From contig JAOTSD010000016.1 of NCBI GenBank assembly GCA_030247555.1, forward strand, positions 1-61,669: a DNA stretch of 61,669 nucleotides, in the 5' to 3' direction. The stretch is from Siculibacillus sp. Its GTDB lineage: Bacteria; Pseudomonadota; Alphaproteobacteria; Rhizobiales; Ancalomicrobiaceae. Shown piece after piece: positions 45,052 to 54,247 of this stretch; the first letter of the stretch is position 1; each line of letters starts with the position of its first letter. The notes beneath the pieces are model-generated. The model searched no databases and was not told the origin of the DNA. It was given only the letters and a program-made list of their open reading frames with translations. A program made the position numbers and the translations under genes.

Positions 45052-46287
45052 TCAACCGGCCTGCCGACCGGCGACGATCTTGGCGTAGACGATCGACAGC
45101 ACCGTCGTGCACACCAGCAGCACCACGCCGAGCGCGGCGGCGAGGCCCCAGTTGATGGTGTCGTTGACGAAGAAGGCGATGAACCACGAGAGCATCTGGT
45201 CGTCGGCGCCGCCGACCAGCGCCGGGGTGATGTAGTAGCCGATGGCCGAGATGAAGACGAGCAGCGCCCCGCCGGCGACGCCGGGCAACGACTGCGGGAA
45301 GTAGATGCGGCGGAAGGCGGTGAAGGGCGTGGCGCCGAGCGAGCGTGCCGCGCGCACCGTCTCGGGACGGATGCCCTTCATCACCGCGGCCAGCGGCAGC
45401 ACCATGAAGGGCAGCAGCACGTGCGTCATGGCGACGACGACGCCGACCCGGTTGAAGATGAGCCGCATCGGCGTGTCCAGCACCCCGAGCCAGACCAGCA
45501 TGGAATTGACGACGCCGTTCTCCTGCAGCAGCACGATCCAGGCGGCGGTGCGCACCAGCAACGACGTCCAGAACGGCAGCAGCACGAAGATCGTCATCGC
45601 CGCCTCGACCGGTTTCGACGCGCGGGTCATCAGGTAGGCGTAGGGGTAGCCGAGCAGGAGGGTGAAGAGCGTCACCATGCCGGCGACCGAGAAGGTGCGC
45701 CACAGCACGGTGCGATAGATGGCGTCGCGCTCGGGCACCGCGATCACCGATCCGTGCTCGTCCTTGCGCAGGTCGAGGGCGGCGAGGAGGAAGAAGTCGG
45801 TCACCGGACCGGACGCGCGGCGCAACGCCTCGAGCGTCGCCGGTCGGCCCCAGGCCTCGTCGGCGTCGAGGAAGACGGCGCGCCAGTCGTCGTTCGGCGC
45901 GCTCTCGGTGCGGGCGAGACGGCGGGCGGTCTTCATCACCAGGGTTCGGCCACCGTCGACGGCGTAGTTCAGGCGGCGCGCCGCCACCGCGACGTTGTCG
46001 GCCGCGGCCGAGGCGCGGATGTCGGCGGCGAGCGCCGGCCACAGCGCGGCTGGCGCCTCGCCCTCGCCCGACCAGGCGCGGTTCACCTTCACCACGTTCG
46101 GCCACACCGAGGCGACGTCGGAATCGATGAAAGAGCGACGCAGCATGTCGCCGATCGGCACGAGGAAGGTGAAGATCAGGAAGACGAAGAGCGGAGCGAC
46201 GAGGAGAAAGGCGTTCCGGCGGCGGCCACGCTCCGCCCGGGCGTGAGCCCTCAGGAGTTCACGTTCTGCGGCGGTGACGTCGGACAT
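45052..46287 (-). CDS. potB: polyamine-type ABC transporter permease with large periplasmic insertion
   Basis: This 411-aa PotB-type permease has a roughly 130-residue insertion after the first membrane segment. This matches the longer PotB proteins of alphaproteobacteria. EAA loop VRAARSLGATPFTAFRRIYFPQSLPG. Start chosen at MSDVTAAERE (46287) with AGGAG; the track frame extends 13 codons further. Second permease of the operon. Confidence 0.87.
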   Translation of the reverse strand: MSDVTAAERELLRAHARAERGRRRNAFLLVAPLFVFLIFTFLVPIGDMLRRSFIDSDVASVWPNVVKVNRAWSGEGEAPAALWPALAADIRASAAADNVAVAARRLNYAVDGGRTLVMKTARRLARTESAPNDDWRAVFLDADEAWGRPATLEALRRASGPVTDFFLLAALDLRKDEHGSVIAVPERDAIYRTVLWRTFSVAGMVTLFTLLLGYPYAYLMTRASKPVEAAMTIFVLLPFWTSLLVRTAAWIVLLQENGVVNSMLVWLGVLDTPMRLIFNRVGVVVAMTHVLLPFMVLPLAAVMKGIRPETVRAARSLGATPFTAFRRIYFPQSLPGVAGGALLVFISAIGYYITPALVGGADDQMLSWFIAFFVNDTINWGLAAALGVVLLVCTTVLSIVYAKIVAGRQAG

Positions 46288-46421
46288 GGGACGGTCTGCT
46301 CCTCGGGCCATCCGCGGGAGAACCACGCGCCTCCCCTCGCCTCGTCACGCGCGGCCGGCGCGGCGGGCGGGGGCGCGGGAAGCGGGGGCGGCGGATCGGC
46401 CCGCCACCCCCGTCGTCGCGA

Positions 46422-47477
46422 TCAGTTCTGAGCCGCCCACTTGTTGAAGCGCTCGGTCAGCTTGTCGTTGTTCTCCAGCCAGAACTCGACGTCGATCATC
46501 TTGGCGTTGGCGAGATTCTGCGGCGCGGTCGGCAGGTTCGGCAACACCTTGGGGTCGATCATCGCGGTCGCCGCCTTGGTGGTGACACCGTAGGCGATGT
46601 AGTTCGGCAGCTTGGCCTGGTTCTCCGGCTTGCCGGCGAGAGCCAGGAACTTGTAGGCGGCGTCGACGTTGGGCGAGCCCTTGAGGATGACCCAGCTGTC
46701 GAGGGTGTAGAGCGCCTGGTTCCAGACGATGCCGAAGTTGCGCTTGTCCTTCTTGTTGGCGGCGTCGATGCGGCCGTTGTAGACCGACGTCATCGCCACT
46801 TCACCGGCGGCGAGGAACTGCGGCGGCTGGGCGCCCGACTTCCAGAACACGAGGTCCTTCTTGATGCTGTCGAGCTTCTTGAAGGCGCGGTCGACGCCGG
46901 CGGGAGTCTTCAGCTCGGCATAGACCTTGTCGGCGGGGACGCCGTCGGCCATCAGCGCGATCTCGAGCGTGGTCTTGGCGCCCATGCGCAGGGCGCGCTT
47001 GCCCGGCCAGGTCTTGGTGTCGAAGAAGTCGGCCCAGGACTTCGGCGCCTTGTCGGCCGGGATCTTGTCCTTGTCGTAGCCGAGGACGAAGTCGTAGAGG
47101 ATGGCGCCGACGCCGCACTTGTGGACCGCGTCCGCCAGATAGGCGTCCTTGCCGCCGATCTTGGCGAAGTCGAGCTTCTCGTAGAGGCCCTCCTCGCAGC
47201 CGATCTCGAGCTCGTCGCTCTCGACCTGCACCACGTCCCAGCCGGCGTTGCCGCCCTGGACCTTGGCGCGCAACACGCCGACGCCGCCGTCCCAGCTCTC
47301 GTCGACCATGTCGATGCCCGCCGCCTTGGCCGGCTCGAAATAGATGACCTTCTGGGCATCCTGATAGGCGCCGCCCCAGGAGACGACGGCGAGTTTGCCG
47401 CCCGCGGCCTGAGCCACGGCGCCGGCGGCGACGATCAGGGCGGCGGCGGTCGCCGCGAGGAGATGATTGCGCTTCAT
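46422..47477 (-). CDS. potD: polyamine-type ABC transporter substrate-binding protein
   Basis: This 351-aa periplasmic protein has a signal peptide to about residue 25 (AVAQAAGG). The mature sequence begins KLAVVSWGGAYQDAQKVIYFEPAKAA and continues EIGCEEGLYEKLDFAKI and YNGRIDAANKKDKRNFGIVWNQALY, which is the PotD/FbpA-2 layout. Strong ribosome site GGGAG before 47477; an in-frame upstream extension is a shadow of potA. The ligand (polyamine, or an opine-like compound) is not determined. Confidence 0.85.
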   Translation of the reverse strand: MKRNHLLAATAAALIVAAGAVAQAAGGKLAVVSWGGAYQDAQKVIYFEPAKAAGIDMVDESWDGGVGVLRAKVQGGNAGWDVVQVESDELEIGCEEGLYEKLDFAKIGGKDAYLADAVHKCGVGAILYDFVLGYDKDKIPADKAPKSWADFFDTKTWPGKRALRMGAKTTLEIALMADGVPADKVYAELKTPAGVDRAFKKLDSIKKDLVFWKSGAQPPQFLAAGEVAMTSVYNGRIDAANKKDKRNFGIVWNQALYTLDSWVILKGSPNVDAAYKFLALAGKPENQAKLPNYIAYGVTTKAATAMIDPKVLPNLPTAPQNLANAKMIDVEFWLENNDKLTERFNKWAAQN

Positions 47478-47599
47478 GAGCTGCTCCCTTGGAGGTTCGA
47501 GGGGTGGTCGCCTTCTTCCGTCGGGCCCGACGCACCCTCTTCGAGCGCGGCGGGAATGCGTCGCCGGCCGGTTGCGGTCGCCCGCTCCGGCGGAGATCG

Positions 47600-48733
47600 T
47601 CAATGGTCGGTGCGCGCCGGGTCGTAGGCGCGGGCGTGGCGGCTGAGGAAGCCGAAGCGGATCTCCGAGCCGACCGTCGGCGCCTCGGCGTCGCGGGTCG
47701 GCTGCTTGGCCACGACGTCGAGGCCCTCCGCCGCGATGTGCACCTGGAGATGGTCGCCGTGATAGACGACGTCGACGACGCGGCCGGTGATCACGTCGCG
47801 CAGGCCGTCGACCGCGGCTCCGATGCGCACGTTCTCCGGGCGGACGATGACCGCCGCCGGGCCGGTTGCGCCGATGTCGACGGCGAAGGCCTCGAGCCGG
47901 GTGCCGCCGCGGGTCGCGATCACGGCGGTGTCGCCGTCGCGGGAGACGATGGTCCCGTCGAAGCGGTTCGACTCGCCGACGAAGGTGGCGACGAGGCCGT
48001 CGGCCGGCTCCTCGTAGAGCGCCCGCGGGTCGGCGAGCTGGCGGATGCGGCCGCCGGCGAAGACGGCAATGCGATCCGACATGGTGAGCGCCTCGGTCTG
48101 GTCGTGGGTGACGTAGACCACGGTGAGGCCGAGCGACATGTGCAGCGAACGGATCTCGTACTGCATGTGCTCGCGCAACTGCTTGTCGAGAGCGCCGAGC
48201 GGCTCGTCCATCAACACCAGTTCCGGCTCGAAGACGAGGGCGCGCGCCAGCGCGACTCGCTGCTGCTGGCCGCCGGAGAGCTGGTTCGGGCGCCGGTCGG
48301 CGATCTGCGGCAGGCGCACCATGTCGAGCGCCCGCTTCACCTTCTCCGCGATGGCGGCGCGCCCGAGACCGCGCACCTCGAGCGGGAAGGCGATGTTCTC
48401 GGCGATGCTCATGTGGGGAAAGAGGGCGTAGTTCTGGAACACCATGCCGATGCCGCGCTCGTGCGGCGGCTTGCGCGAAAGCGGCACCTCGCCGTGCCAG
48501 ATCTCGCCCGAGGTCGGAACCTCGAAGCCGGCGAGCATCATCAGGCAGGTCGTCTTGCCCGACCCCGACGGGCCGAGCAGGGTCAGGAATTCGCCCCGGC
48601 GGATCTCGAGGTCGAGATTCTTCACGACGTGGGTGTGGCCGTCGTAGGTCTTCGAGATCTTCTCGAAGGTGACCAACGTCGGCGCGGTCGCGAAATCGGA
48701 CTGTCGCGTCGGCAGGTTCTTCGGCGCCTTCAA
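47600..48733 (-). CDS. potA: polyamine-type ABC transporter ATP-binding protein
   Basis: This is a 377-aa PotA/MalK-type ATPase: Walker [10 protein letters not shown], signature LSGGQQQR, Walker B LVLMDEP, D-loop GALDKQLR, H-loop VTHDQTEA, then the TOBE/OB regulatory domain ([10 protein letters not shown]). No ATG is available at the right place. The TTG at 48733, behind AGGGGGG, is chosen; a second TTG at 48676 would start at the conserved VTFEKISK and lacks a ribosome site. First gene of the operon. Confidence 0.88.
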   Translation of the reverse strand: MKAPKNLPTRQSDFATAPTLVTFEKISKTYDGHTHVVKNLDLEIRRGEFLTLLGPSGSGKTTCLMMLAGFEVPTSGEIWHGEVPLSRKPPHERGIGMVFQNYALFPHMSIAENIAFPLEVRGLGRAAIAEKVKRALDMVRLPQIADRRPNQLSGGQQQRVALARALVFEPELVLMDEPLGALDKQLREHMQYEIRSLHMSLGLTVVYVTHDQTEALTMSDRIAVFAGGRIRQLADPRALYEEPADGLVATFVGESNRFDGTIVSRDGDTAVIATRGGTRLEAFAVDIGATGPAAVIVRPENVRIGAAVDGLRDVITGRVVDVVYHGDHLQVHIAAEGLDVVAKQPTRDAEAPTVGSEIRFGFLSRHARAYDPARTDH

Positions 48734-49212
48734 GGACGCTACCCCCCTGGTACGATGGATGGGCCGCTTCGACCGTCCCGGGTCGTTGCCGGATCGGGGG
48801 CGACCTCTTTCTTCTCCCCCCGACGCTACGAAAGCGGGAGCCGTCACACAATTGCATATTTCCGACCATGGCGGTGCATTCCGTACACCGCCGTCCGACC
48901 GATCGCCGCGGACCATCGCGCCCCCGGCCGAAAGCGGCGCTTCGCCGTGTTTCCGCAGGGTCACACGGGTCGCAGAGAGGTCGTGCGATGGGCGTCGGTA
49001 GACCAGACGAGGCGTTCTCTCGCGCACGTGGTCGTTTCGGCGCACCACCCCGTAGACAGGGCCGGATACTCGGGTGAGCACGGTGAGCCGCCGCCTCGGC
49101 CGCACCGTCGGGGCTTGGCGTCATCGACCCCGGGCGCTAGCTTCGCACCGATCCCGTGACGGCGGGAGCGAAGTCGGCGCCCTCCCCGGTCCGGCGGCAG
49201 CGAGGAGCGTGC
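48734..49212. other. divergent intergenic region between potA and mobA
   Basis: This 479-base region carries the 23-base inverted repeat at 48870-48892 and an AT-richer spot (CAATTGCATATTTC, near 48850) that may hold the potA promoter. The mobA side ends in GAGGAG. Apparent long open frames here are arginine-rich shadows and I see no small gene. Confidence 0.45.
48870..48892 (-). promoter_or_regulatory. inverted repeat upstream of potA, candidate operator
   Basis: GGCGGTG at 48870-48876 and CACCGCC at 48886-48892 form perfect 7-base arms with a 9-base spacer, about 140-160 bases before the potA start. This could bind a dimeric regulator. Its owner is unknown; the LysR gene at 43218 is one option. 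Confidence 0.35.
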
Positions 49213-49842
49213 ATGAGCGGAGTCGGTGTCGGAGGTATCGCCGGGCTGGTGCTGGCCGGAGGCCTCTCACGGCGGATGGGTGGCGAGAAATCGCAACGGC
49301 TGCTCGGCGGCCGGCCGATGATCGCACATGTGATCGCACGTTTCGCCCCGCAGGTCGGAGCGACGGCGATCTCCGCCAATTCCCCGCACGACCTCCATGC
49401 ACAATTCGGCCTGCCGATCCTGGCGGACCTGCGTCCGGGCCACGCCGGCCCGCTCGCCGGCATCGAAGCCGGGCTCGATTGGGCCGGCGGTCTCGCGGGG
49501 GTCACACATCTGGCGACGGCGGCGACCGACGCACCGTTCGTGCCGCGCGACCTCGTCGCCCGTTGCGCGGCGCGGATCGCCCCCGGCCGCATCGTCCTGG
49601 CGCGATCGCCGAGCGGGGACCATCCGATCTTCGGTCTCTGGCCGCTCGTCCTGCGCGCCGATCTCTCCGACTGGCTCGAGTCGTCACCGACCATGAAGGT
49701 CTTCGCCTGGATCCGCCGCCACGACGTCGTCTGGTGCGACTTCGACCCGGAAGCCCTCGGCGGTCCCGACCCGTTCTTCAACGCCAACACCCCGGAGGAC
49801 CTCGCCGAGGCCGAGGCCCATCTGGCGCGCCGAGCGGGGTGA
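49213..49842 (+). CDS. mobA: molybdenum cofactor guanylyltransferase
   Basis: This 209-aa enzyme attaches GMP to molybdopterin. It has LAGGLSRRMGGEK at 14-26 with the conserved Lys26, DLRPGHAGPLAGIEAGL and TDAPFVPRDLV, all MobA motifs. Start at ATG 49213 follows AGGAG by 6 bases. Needed for bis-MGD enzymes such as nitrate or DMSO reductases, none of which is in the window. Confidence 0.93.
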   Translation: MSGVGVGGIAGLVLAGGLSRRMGGEKSQRLLGGRPMIAHVIARFAPQVGATAISANSPHDLHAQFGLPILADLRPGHAGPLAGIEAGLDWAGGLAGVTHLATAATDAPFVPRDLVARCAARIAPGRIVLARSPSGDHPIFGLWPLVLRADLSDWLESSPTMKVFAWIRRHDVVWCDFDPEALGGPDPFFNANTPEDLAEAEAHLARRAG

Positions 49843-49853
49843 AGACCCGAGCG

Positions 49854-50678
49854 TCAGGCGCTTCGATCGCCGCGGTCGCGCATCGACGCGAGATGGTGCA
49901 GGACGATGCCGGAGGTCACCGCGACGTTGAGGCTGTCGACGCCCGCCGCCATCGGGATCGCCACCGGGCGGCTGCGCGCCAGCACCGACGGTGAGAGCCC
50001 CGGCCCCTCGGTTCCGAGCAGGAGAGCGGTCCGCCGCGCGGGAACGACGTCGACGAGGCGTTCGGCGGCGGACGGTGTCAACGACAGGACGTCGAAGCCG
50101 TGGCGGACGAGCAGCTCGACCACGTCGACGCCGCGCCCCAGCCGCGCCTGAGGCAGGTTCAGCACGTGACCGACCGAGACGCGGATCGCCTTGCGGTAGA
50201 ACGGATCGCAGCACTCGGCGTCGAGGATCACCGCATCGGCGGCGAAGGCGGCGGCGTTGCGGAAGATGCCCCCCATGTTGTCGTGGTTGGCGATGCCACA
50301 GGCGACGACGACCGTGGCGCGGACGCCGAGCCGGCCGAGCAGCGCCTCCGCCTCGATCGGCGTCTCGCGACGGCCGAGCGCCAGGATGCCGCGATGCAGG
50401 GGGAAGCCGGCGACCGCGTCGATCACGGCGCGCCCGGCGACGTTGACCGGGGTCTCCGGCGGCAGCCGCGCCAGGACGTCGGCGAGGCCGCCGACCCGAC
50501 GTTCGTCGAGGAGCAGCGACAGGGCGCAGTGACGGGTCGAGGCGGCGAGGACCGCCAGCACCACGGCCCCCTCGGCGACGAAGAGCCCGTCGCGGCCGAC
50601 GAGGTCGCGTTCGCGCACGTCGCGGAAGGGCGCGATGCGCGGATCGTCGGGGTCGTCGATGGCAACGAATGTCGGCAT
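49854..50678 (-). CDS. SpoU/TrmH-family RNA 2'-O-methyltransferase
   Basis: This 274-aa protein has a short N-terminal substrate-recognition domain and a C-terminal SPOUT methyltransferase with motif 1 GIANHDNMGGIFRNAAAF, motif 2 LLLGTEGPGLS and motif 3 IPMAAGVDSLNVAVTSGIVLHH. These bind S-adenosylmethionine in a trefoil knot. The rRNA or tRNA target is not decided. MPTFVAIDDPDD at 50678 is chosen as start. Confidence 0.88.
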   Translation of the reverse strand: MPTFVAIDDPDDPRIAPFRDVRERDLVGRDGLFVAEGAVVLAVLAASTRHCALSLLLDERRVGGLADVLARLPPETPVNVAGRAVIDAVAGFPLHRGILALGRRETPIEAEALLGRLGVRATVVVACGIANHDNMGGIFRNAAAFAADAVILDAECCDPFYRKAIRVSVGHVLNLPQARLGRGVDVVELLVRHGFDVLSLTPSAAERLVDVVPARRTALLLGTEGPGLSPSVLARSRPVAIPMAAGVDSLNVAVTSGIVLHHLASMRDRGDRSA

Positions 50679-51060
50679 GGTTCCGCTCACGGCTCGATCG
50701 GTTCGGCCCTCGCCGGCCGACTCATGACCGCCTCGCCGGGCTCCCACCGCCCCCGTTCGGGAAGGGAGCGTCGAACCGGAGCGGTGCGGTCGATCGGCAG
50801 ATGCACTAGCACGACGGTCGGCGGCGGACGACCATCGGTTCGCATCGGGCGCGATTCCCCGGTACGCGAGGGCCTCGGCGTCGACGGGATCGCCCCCCTC
50901 CGGGGCGTCCGAGCCCCTCGCCGAACGGTTCGCCGGCGCCGAAGAGCCGGTTTCTCCGGCGTCTTCGCCGACCTCCGCGCGGCGGGCCGGCGCGGTGCCG
51001 CGGATCACCACCTCGGGGCTTGCCCGCTCCGGCGAAGCCATATATGAAGCCGCCTCGTGA
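50679..51060. other. intergenic region upstream of tRNA-Glu
   Basis: This 382-base region separates the SpoU methyltransferase gene and tRNA-Glu. The tRNA promoter occupies its right end (51020-51048). Nothing else is recognisable; the frames in it are Arg/Pro/Ser-rich and unlike the neighbouring genes. Confidence 0.5.
51020..51048 (+). promoter_or_regulatory. sigma-70-type promoter of tRNA-Glu
   Basis: TTGCCC (51020-51025), a 17-base spacer, then TATGAA (51043-51048), ending 12 bases before the tRNA. Confidence 0.6.
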
Positions 51061-51135
51061 GCGCCCTTCGTCTATCGGTTAGGACGGCAGCCTTTCACGT
51101 TGCAAAGACGGGTTCGACTCCCGTAGGGCGCGCCA
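51061..51135 (+). tRNA. tRNA-Glu (anticodon UUC)
   Basis: Acceptor stem GCGCCCT/AGGGCGC, anticodon stem-loop GCAGC-CTTTCAC-GTTGC with anticodon TTC, T-arm ACGGG-TTCGACT-CCCGT, discriminator G and encoded CCA. Confidence 0.97.
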
Positions 51136-51369
51136 CGATCTCCTCCGCCATCCGCGACGACGCCTTCACGCCCCTCTCCGGCGCCGATGCGGCGCGCGCG
51201 GAGACCGATGGCCCGCGGGGACGATCGCGGTGACCGGTGCTCCTGTTGGGACATGGCCGGCCGGCATGTTAGCGTTCCGCCCGCCCCGGACGACCGCACG
51301 GACATGCGGGGGGTGCCGAGGTTCGCCGAACGCCCGCGCTCGGTGCGAGGTTTCGGAAAGGGGAGGAAC

Positions 51370-52137
51370 GTGTCTCAGGTCGACATCCAGGTCGGAGCGA
51401 TCCTACGCCGCTACGAACACCTCGCCGAATCCGGAGGGGCGAAGGCCAACATCGTCGCCGATGCGATCCTGCATTGCGTCGAGAACGGCTACTGGCGGCC
51501 CGACGAGAAGATGCCGGCCGAACAGGTTCTCGCCGAAGCGCTCCCGGTTTCGCTCGGTACGATCCAAGCCGCCTACCGAAGGCTGGCCGCCGACGGAATC
51601 GTCGCGCGGCGGCGCAAGGGCGGCACTCGGCTGACCTCGCGCGTCGACGTCGATTCGATGAACTGGCACCTCAGGTTCCAGGACATCGACACCGGCGCTT
51701 CGCTGTCGTGTCGCAGCACCGTGCTCGGGATCTCGAAGATCGACGACGTCGGGGCGTGGAGCCGCCTGCTACCGGACGTGAAGGAATTCACCTGTATCGT
51801 CCGGCGATGGTCGATCGGAGATCGCTTCACCGTCTGGAGCAAACTCTACATCTCCGGGGAGTACCACGACCAGCTGACCGGCCTCGGCATGAAGAGCCTC
51901 GACGACATGAACCTCCGGGCGGTGTTCCGTGACGCCCTCAGGATGCCGACCCTGCGCGCCGCCCACAGCATATCGTTCCGGGCCCCGACCACCGAGGAGG
52001 TCGAGATCCTCGGCGTCGAGACGGACGGACCCGTCATGTTGCTCGAGGCGAACGGCTACACCTATCGCGACCAGCCGTTCTCCTATCAGGCCTTCTCGAT
52101 ACCGACCGACCTGCGCAACGCCCGCCTGCTCGTCTGA
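51370..52137 (+). CDS. GntR-family (HutC-type) transcriptional regulator
   Basis: This 255-aa regulator has an N-terminal winged HTH near residues 25-85 (KMPAEQVLAEALPVSLGTIQAAYRRLAADGIVARRRKGGTRL) and a UTRA effector domain in the C-terminal half. Start is GTG 51370 behind a near-perfect GGGGAGGA; upstream in-frame sequence is poor. It lies before the peptidase/DUF3604 genes on the opposite strand. It could control them or the amino-acid transporter that follows; effector unknown. Confidence 0.85.
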   Translation: MSQVDIQVGAILRRYEHLAESGGAKANIVADAILHCVENGYWRPDEKMPAEQVLAEALPVSLGTIQAAYRRLAADGIVARRRKGGTRLTSRVDVDSMNWHLRFQDIDTGASLSCRSTVLGISKIDDVGAWSRLLPDVKEFTCIVRRWSIGDRFTVWSKLYISGEYHDQLTGLGMKSLDDMNLRAVFRDALRMPTLRAAHSISFRAPTTEEVEILGVETDGPVMLLEANGYTYRDQPFSYQAFSIPTDLRNARLLV

Positions 52138-52150
52138 TCGGCGACGGCGC

Positions 52151-54247
52151 TCAGATCACGCCGGTCGCCCGCCCGATGACGAAGGCGTGGGACGTGGCGA
52201 TCTCGCGCAACCGCTCGCTGCGGGGCACGGCGCCGAGATGGCCGCCCCGCGGCGTCGACATCAGGAGGATCGGGGCGTCGCCGCGCCGCCTCTCCCTTAG
52301 GCCCGCGATCCACCGCGCCGGTTCCCAGAAGGTGACGCGAGGATCCGACAGGCCGCACATGCACAAAACCGCCGTCGGCTCGCCCTCCGGCGGATTGTCG
52401 ACCGGCGAGTAGCCTTCGATCACGCGGCGGGCTTCGGCGTCGGTCCTCGGGTCGCCCCATTCGGCCCATTCCGGCGGGGTCAGGGCCAGTCCCGTGTCCG
52501 ACATGGTGCGGGCGACGTCGACGAAGGGCACTTCGGCGAGGATCGCGCAAAAGCGGTCGGAGTGCCGGTTGACCATGACCCCCATCAGGATGCCGCCGGC
52601 GCTGCGGCCGAACCCGACCAGTCGGTCGGGGGCAGTGCGACCGCTGGCGATCAGATGGTCGGCCACCGCCAGATAGTCGGTGAAGGTCGCCTCCTTGTGG
52701 AGCCCCTTGCCGCGCCGATACCATTCCCGTCCCGTCTCCGACCCACCCCTGACATGGGCGATCGCGAAGACGATCCCGCGTTCGAGCAGGGCGCGCCGGG
52801 TTCCGTCGAAGTCGGGCCACTGGGCGCGGCCGTAGGCGCCGTAACCGGCGAGGAGGCAGGGCGCCGGACCCGCGGCGAGGCGCTCGGGATGCCACACCAG
52901 CGACACCGGGATCGAGGCGCCGTCGGGCGCGACGACGTCGATCGTTTCCGTCACGTAGGGTGGCGGCGGGTTCGGCTCCGGATCGATCGGGGCGAGTTCT
53001 CCACGTCCGGCATCGAGCACGAAGCCCCGCCTGGGGCGCGCCAGAGACGAAAGCTCGAGCGCGAAACGGTCGGTGTCGTGCCGGCCGTTCTCGTGCAAGG
53101 TGACGGTGGTGTAGGGGGACGGCAGGTCGAAGAGACTCCGCGTTCCTCTCGATCGGTCGAGAATGCCGAGCCGCTGACGCATCCGCGCCACTTCCACCCA
53201 GAGGAGATGGCGCGCGCGGACCGCCATGGCGATCAGCACCGCGCCGGGGGACGGCGCGACCAGCGTCGCGTTCGGATCGAAGGGCGCGCCGAGGGCGAAG
53301 CGCGAGATGGTGAAGCCGTTCGGCTCCACCGCATCGTGGCGCACGAACACCTCGCCGCCGCTGATCTCGACGTCCCAGAGGACTTCGGCCCGGGCGGGAA
53401 GCAACGGCCGCGGGCGGAAGGGAGCGCCCGCCAGATCGACGATGAAGACTTCGGCCGAACCATAGTCGCCGAGATGGGCGATCAGGTGGGACGCGTCGGC
53501 GCTCCGCCGGATCTCGATGCGGCGCGTCGGATCGGGGGCGCTGAGCAGGACGAGCGGTTCGGATCCGTCGATCGGGGCCGCCACCAACGTGGCGGCGCGG
53601 CCGTGAGAATCGCGAGCGACGTGGAAGAGATGGGTCGAGCCGGCGCTCCACACCACCGCCCCGGTGGAGACGTCGTCGCCGATCCGCCGGCACCGACCGG
53701 TCTCGAGATCCTTCACGCGCACCACGAAACGCTCGTTGCCGCGTTCGTCGACCGTATGGGCGAGGAAGCGTTCGTCCGGCGACGGCATCGCGCTGTGGAC
53801 CGAGGGGCAGTCGAACTCGGTGGCGAGCGCGCCGACGTCGAGCACCGTCTCGGCCGCGCCGCCGGCGACGGGCACCTGCTCGAACGACGGGAAATCCGCG
53901 CCGCCGCCGGTGACGCGCCGCCAGATCCAGTTCGTCGTGGTCGCGTGGTCCACGGTCCGGCGCGCGGCGTCCCATTGCACCAGATCGGCGAAGATCTCGG
54001 CGGCGAGGTCGGCGACCGGCGCCAGCGCGCGTTCGGCGTCGGCGTTCTCCTGCTCGAAGTGCCGGCGCAGAGCGTCGGGCAGCTTCGACGGATCGGCGAT
54101 CGCCTCGCGCCAGTTCTGCGGACGGAAGAAATCCTCCCGGTTCGGTTCGGCTCCGCTCACGTCGGCCACCTCGCGCACCTCGCTTCGGCCGTCCCGCTCG
54201 CCGGGCCGGGGCGACGTCGCTCTGGGCGTCGCTCTAACGGATGACAT
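52151..54247 (-). CDS. ptrB: oligopeptidase B-like S9 prolyl oligopeptidase
   Basis: This is a 698-aa cytoplasmic serine peptidase. The N-terminal ~430 residues form the beta-propeller filter, and the C-terminal alpha/beta-hydrolase has Ser549 (GFGRSAGG), Asp635 (GLSDPRV) and His670 (PRGGHLGA). AHVRGGSETGREWYRRGK and EVPFVDVARTM are oligopeptidase-B signatures. The usual GGHGG is GGHLG here. It starts 14 bases inside the end of the DUF3604 gene on the same strand, so the two are coupled. Substrates: short peptides, often after basic residues. Confidence 0.88.
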   Translation of the reverse strand: MSSVRATPRATSPRPGERDGRSEVREVADVSGAEPNREDFFRPQNWREAIADPSKLPDALRRHFEQENADAERALAPVADLAAEIFADLVQWDAARRTVDHATTTNWIWRRVTGGGADFPSFEQVPVAGGAAETVLDVGALATEFDCPSVHSAMPSPDERFLAHTVDERGNERFVVRVKDLETGRCRRIGDDVSTGAVVWSAGSTHLFHVARDSHGRAATLVAAPIDGSEPLVLLSAPDPTRRIEIRRSADASHLIAHLGDYGSAEVFIVDLAGAPFRPRPLLPARAEVLWDVEISGGEVFVRHDAVEPNGFTISRFALGAPFDPNATLVAPSPGAVLIAMAVRARHLLWVEVARMRQRLGILDRSRGTRSLFDLPSPYTTVTLHENGRHDTDRFALELSSLARPRRGFVLDAGRGELAPIDPEPNPPPPYVTETIDVVAPDGASIPVSLVWHPERLAAGPAPCLLAGYGAYGRAQWPDFDGTRRALLERGIVFAIAHVRGGSETGREWYRRGKGLHKEATFTDYLAVADHLIASGRTAPDRLVGFGRSAGGILMGVMVNRHSDRFCAILAEVPFVDVARTMSDTGLALTPPEWAEWGDPRTDAEARRVIEGYSPVDNPPEGEPTAVLCMCGLSDPRVTFWEPARWIAGLRERRRGDAPILLMSTPRGGHLGAVPRSERLREIATSHAFVIGRATGVI

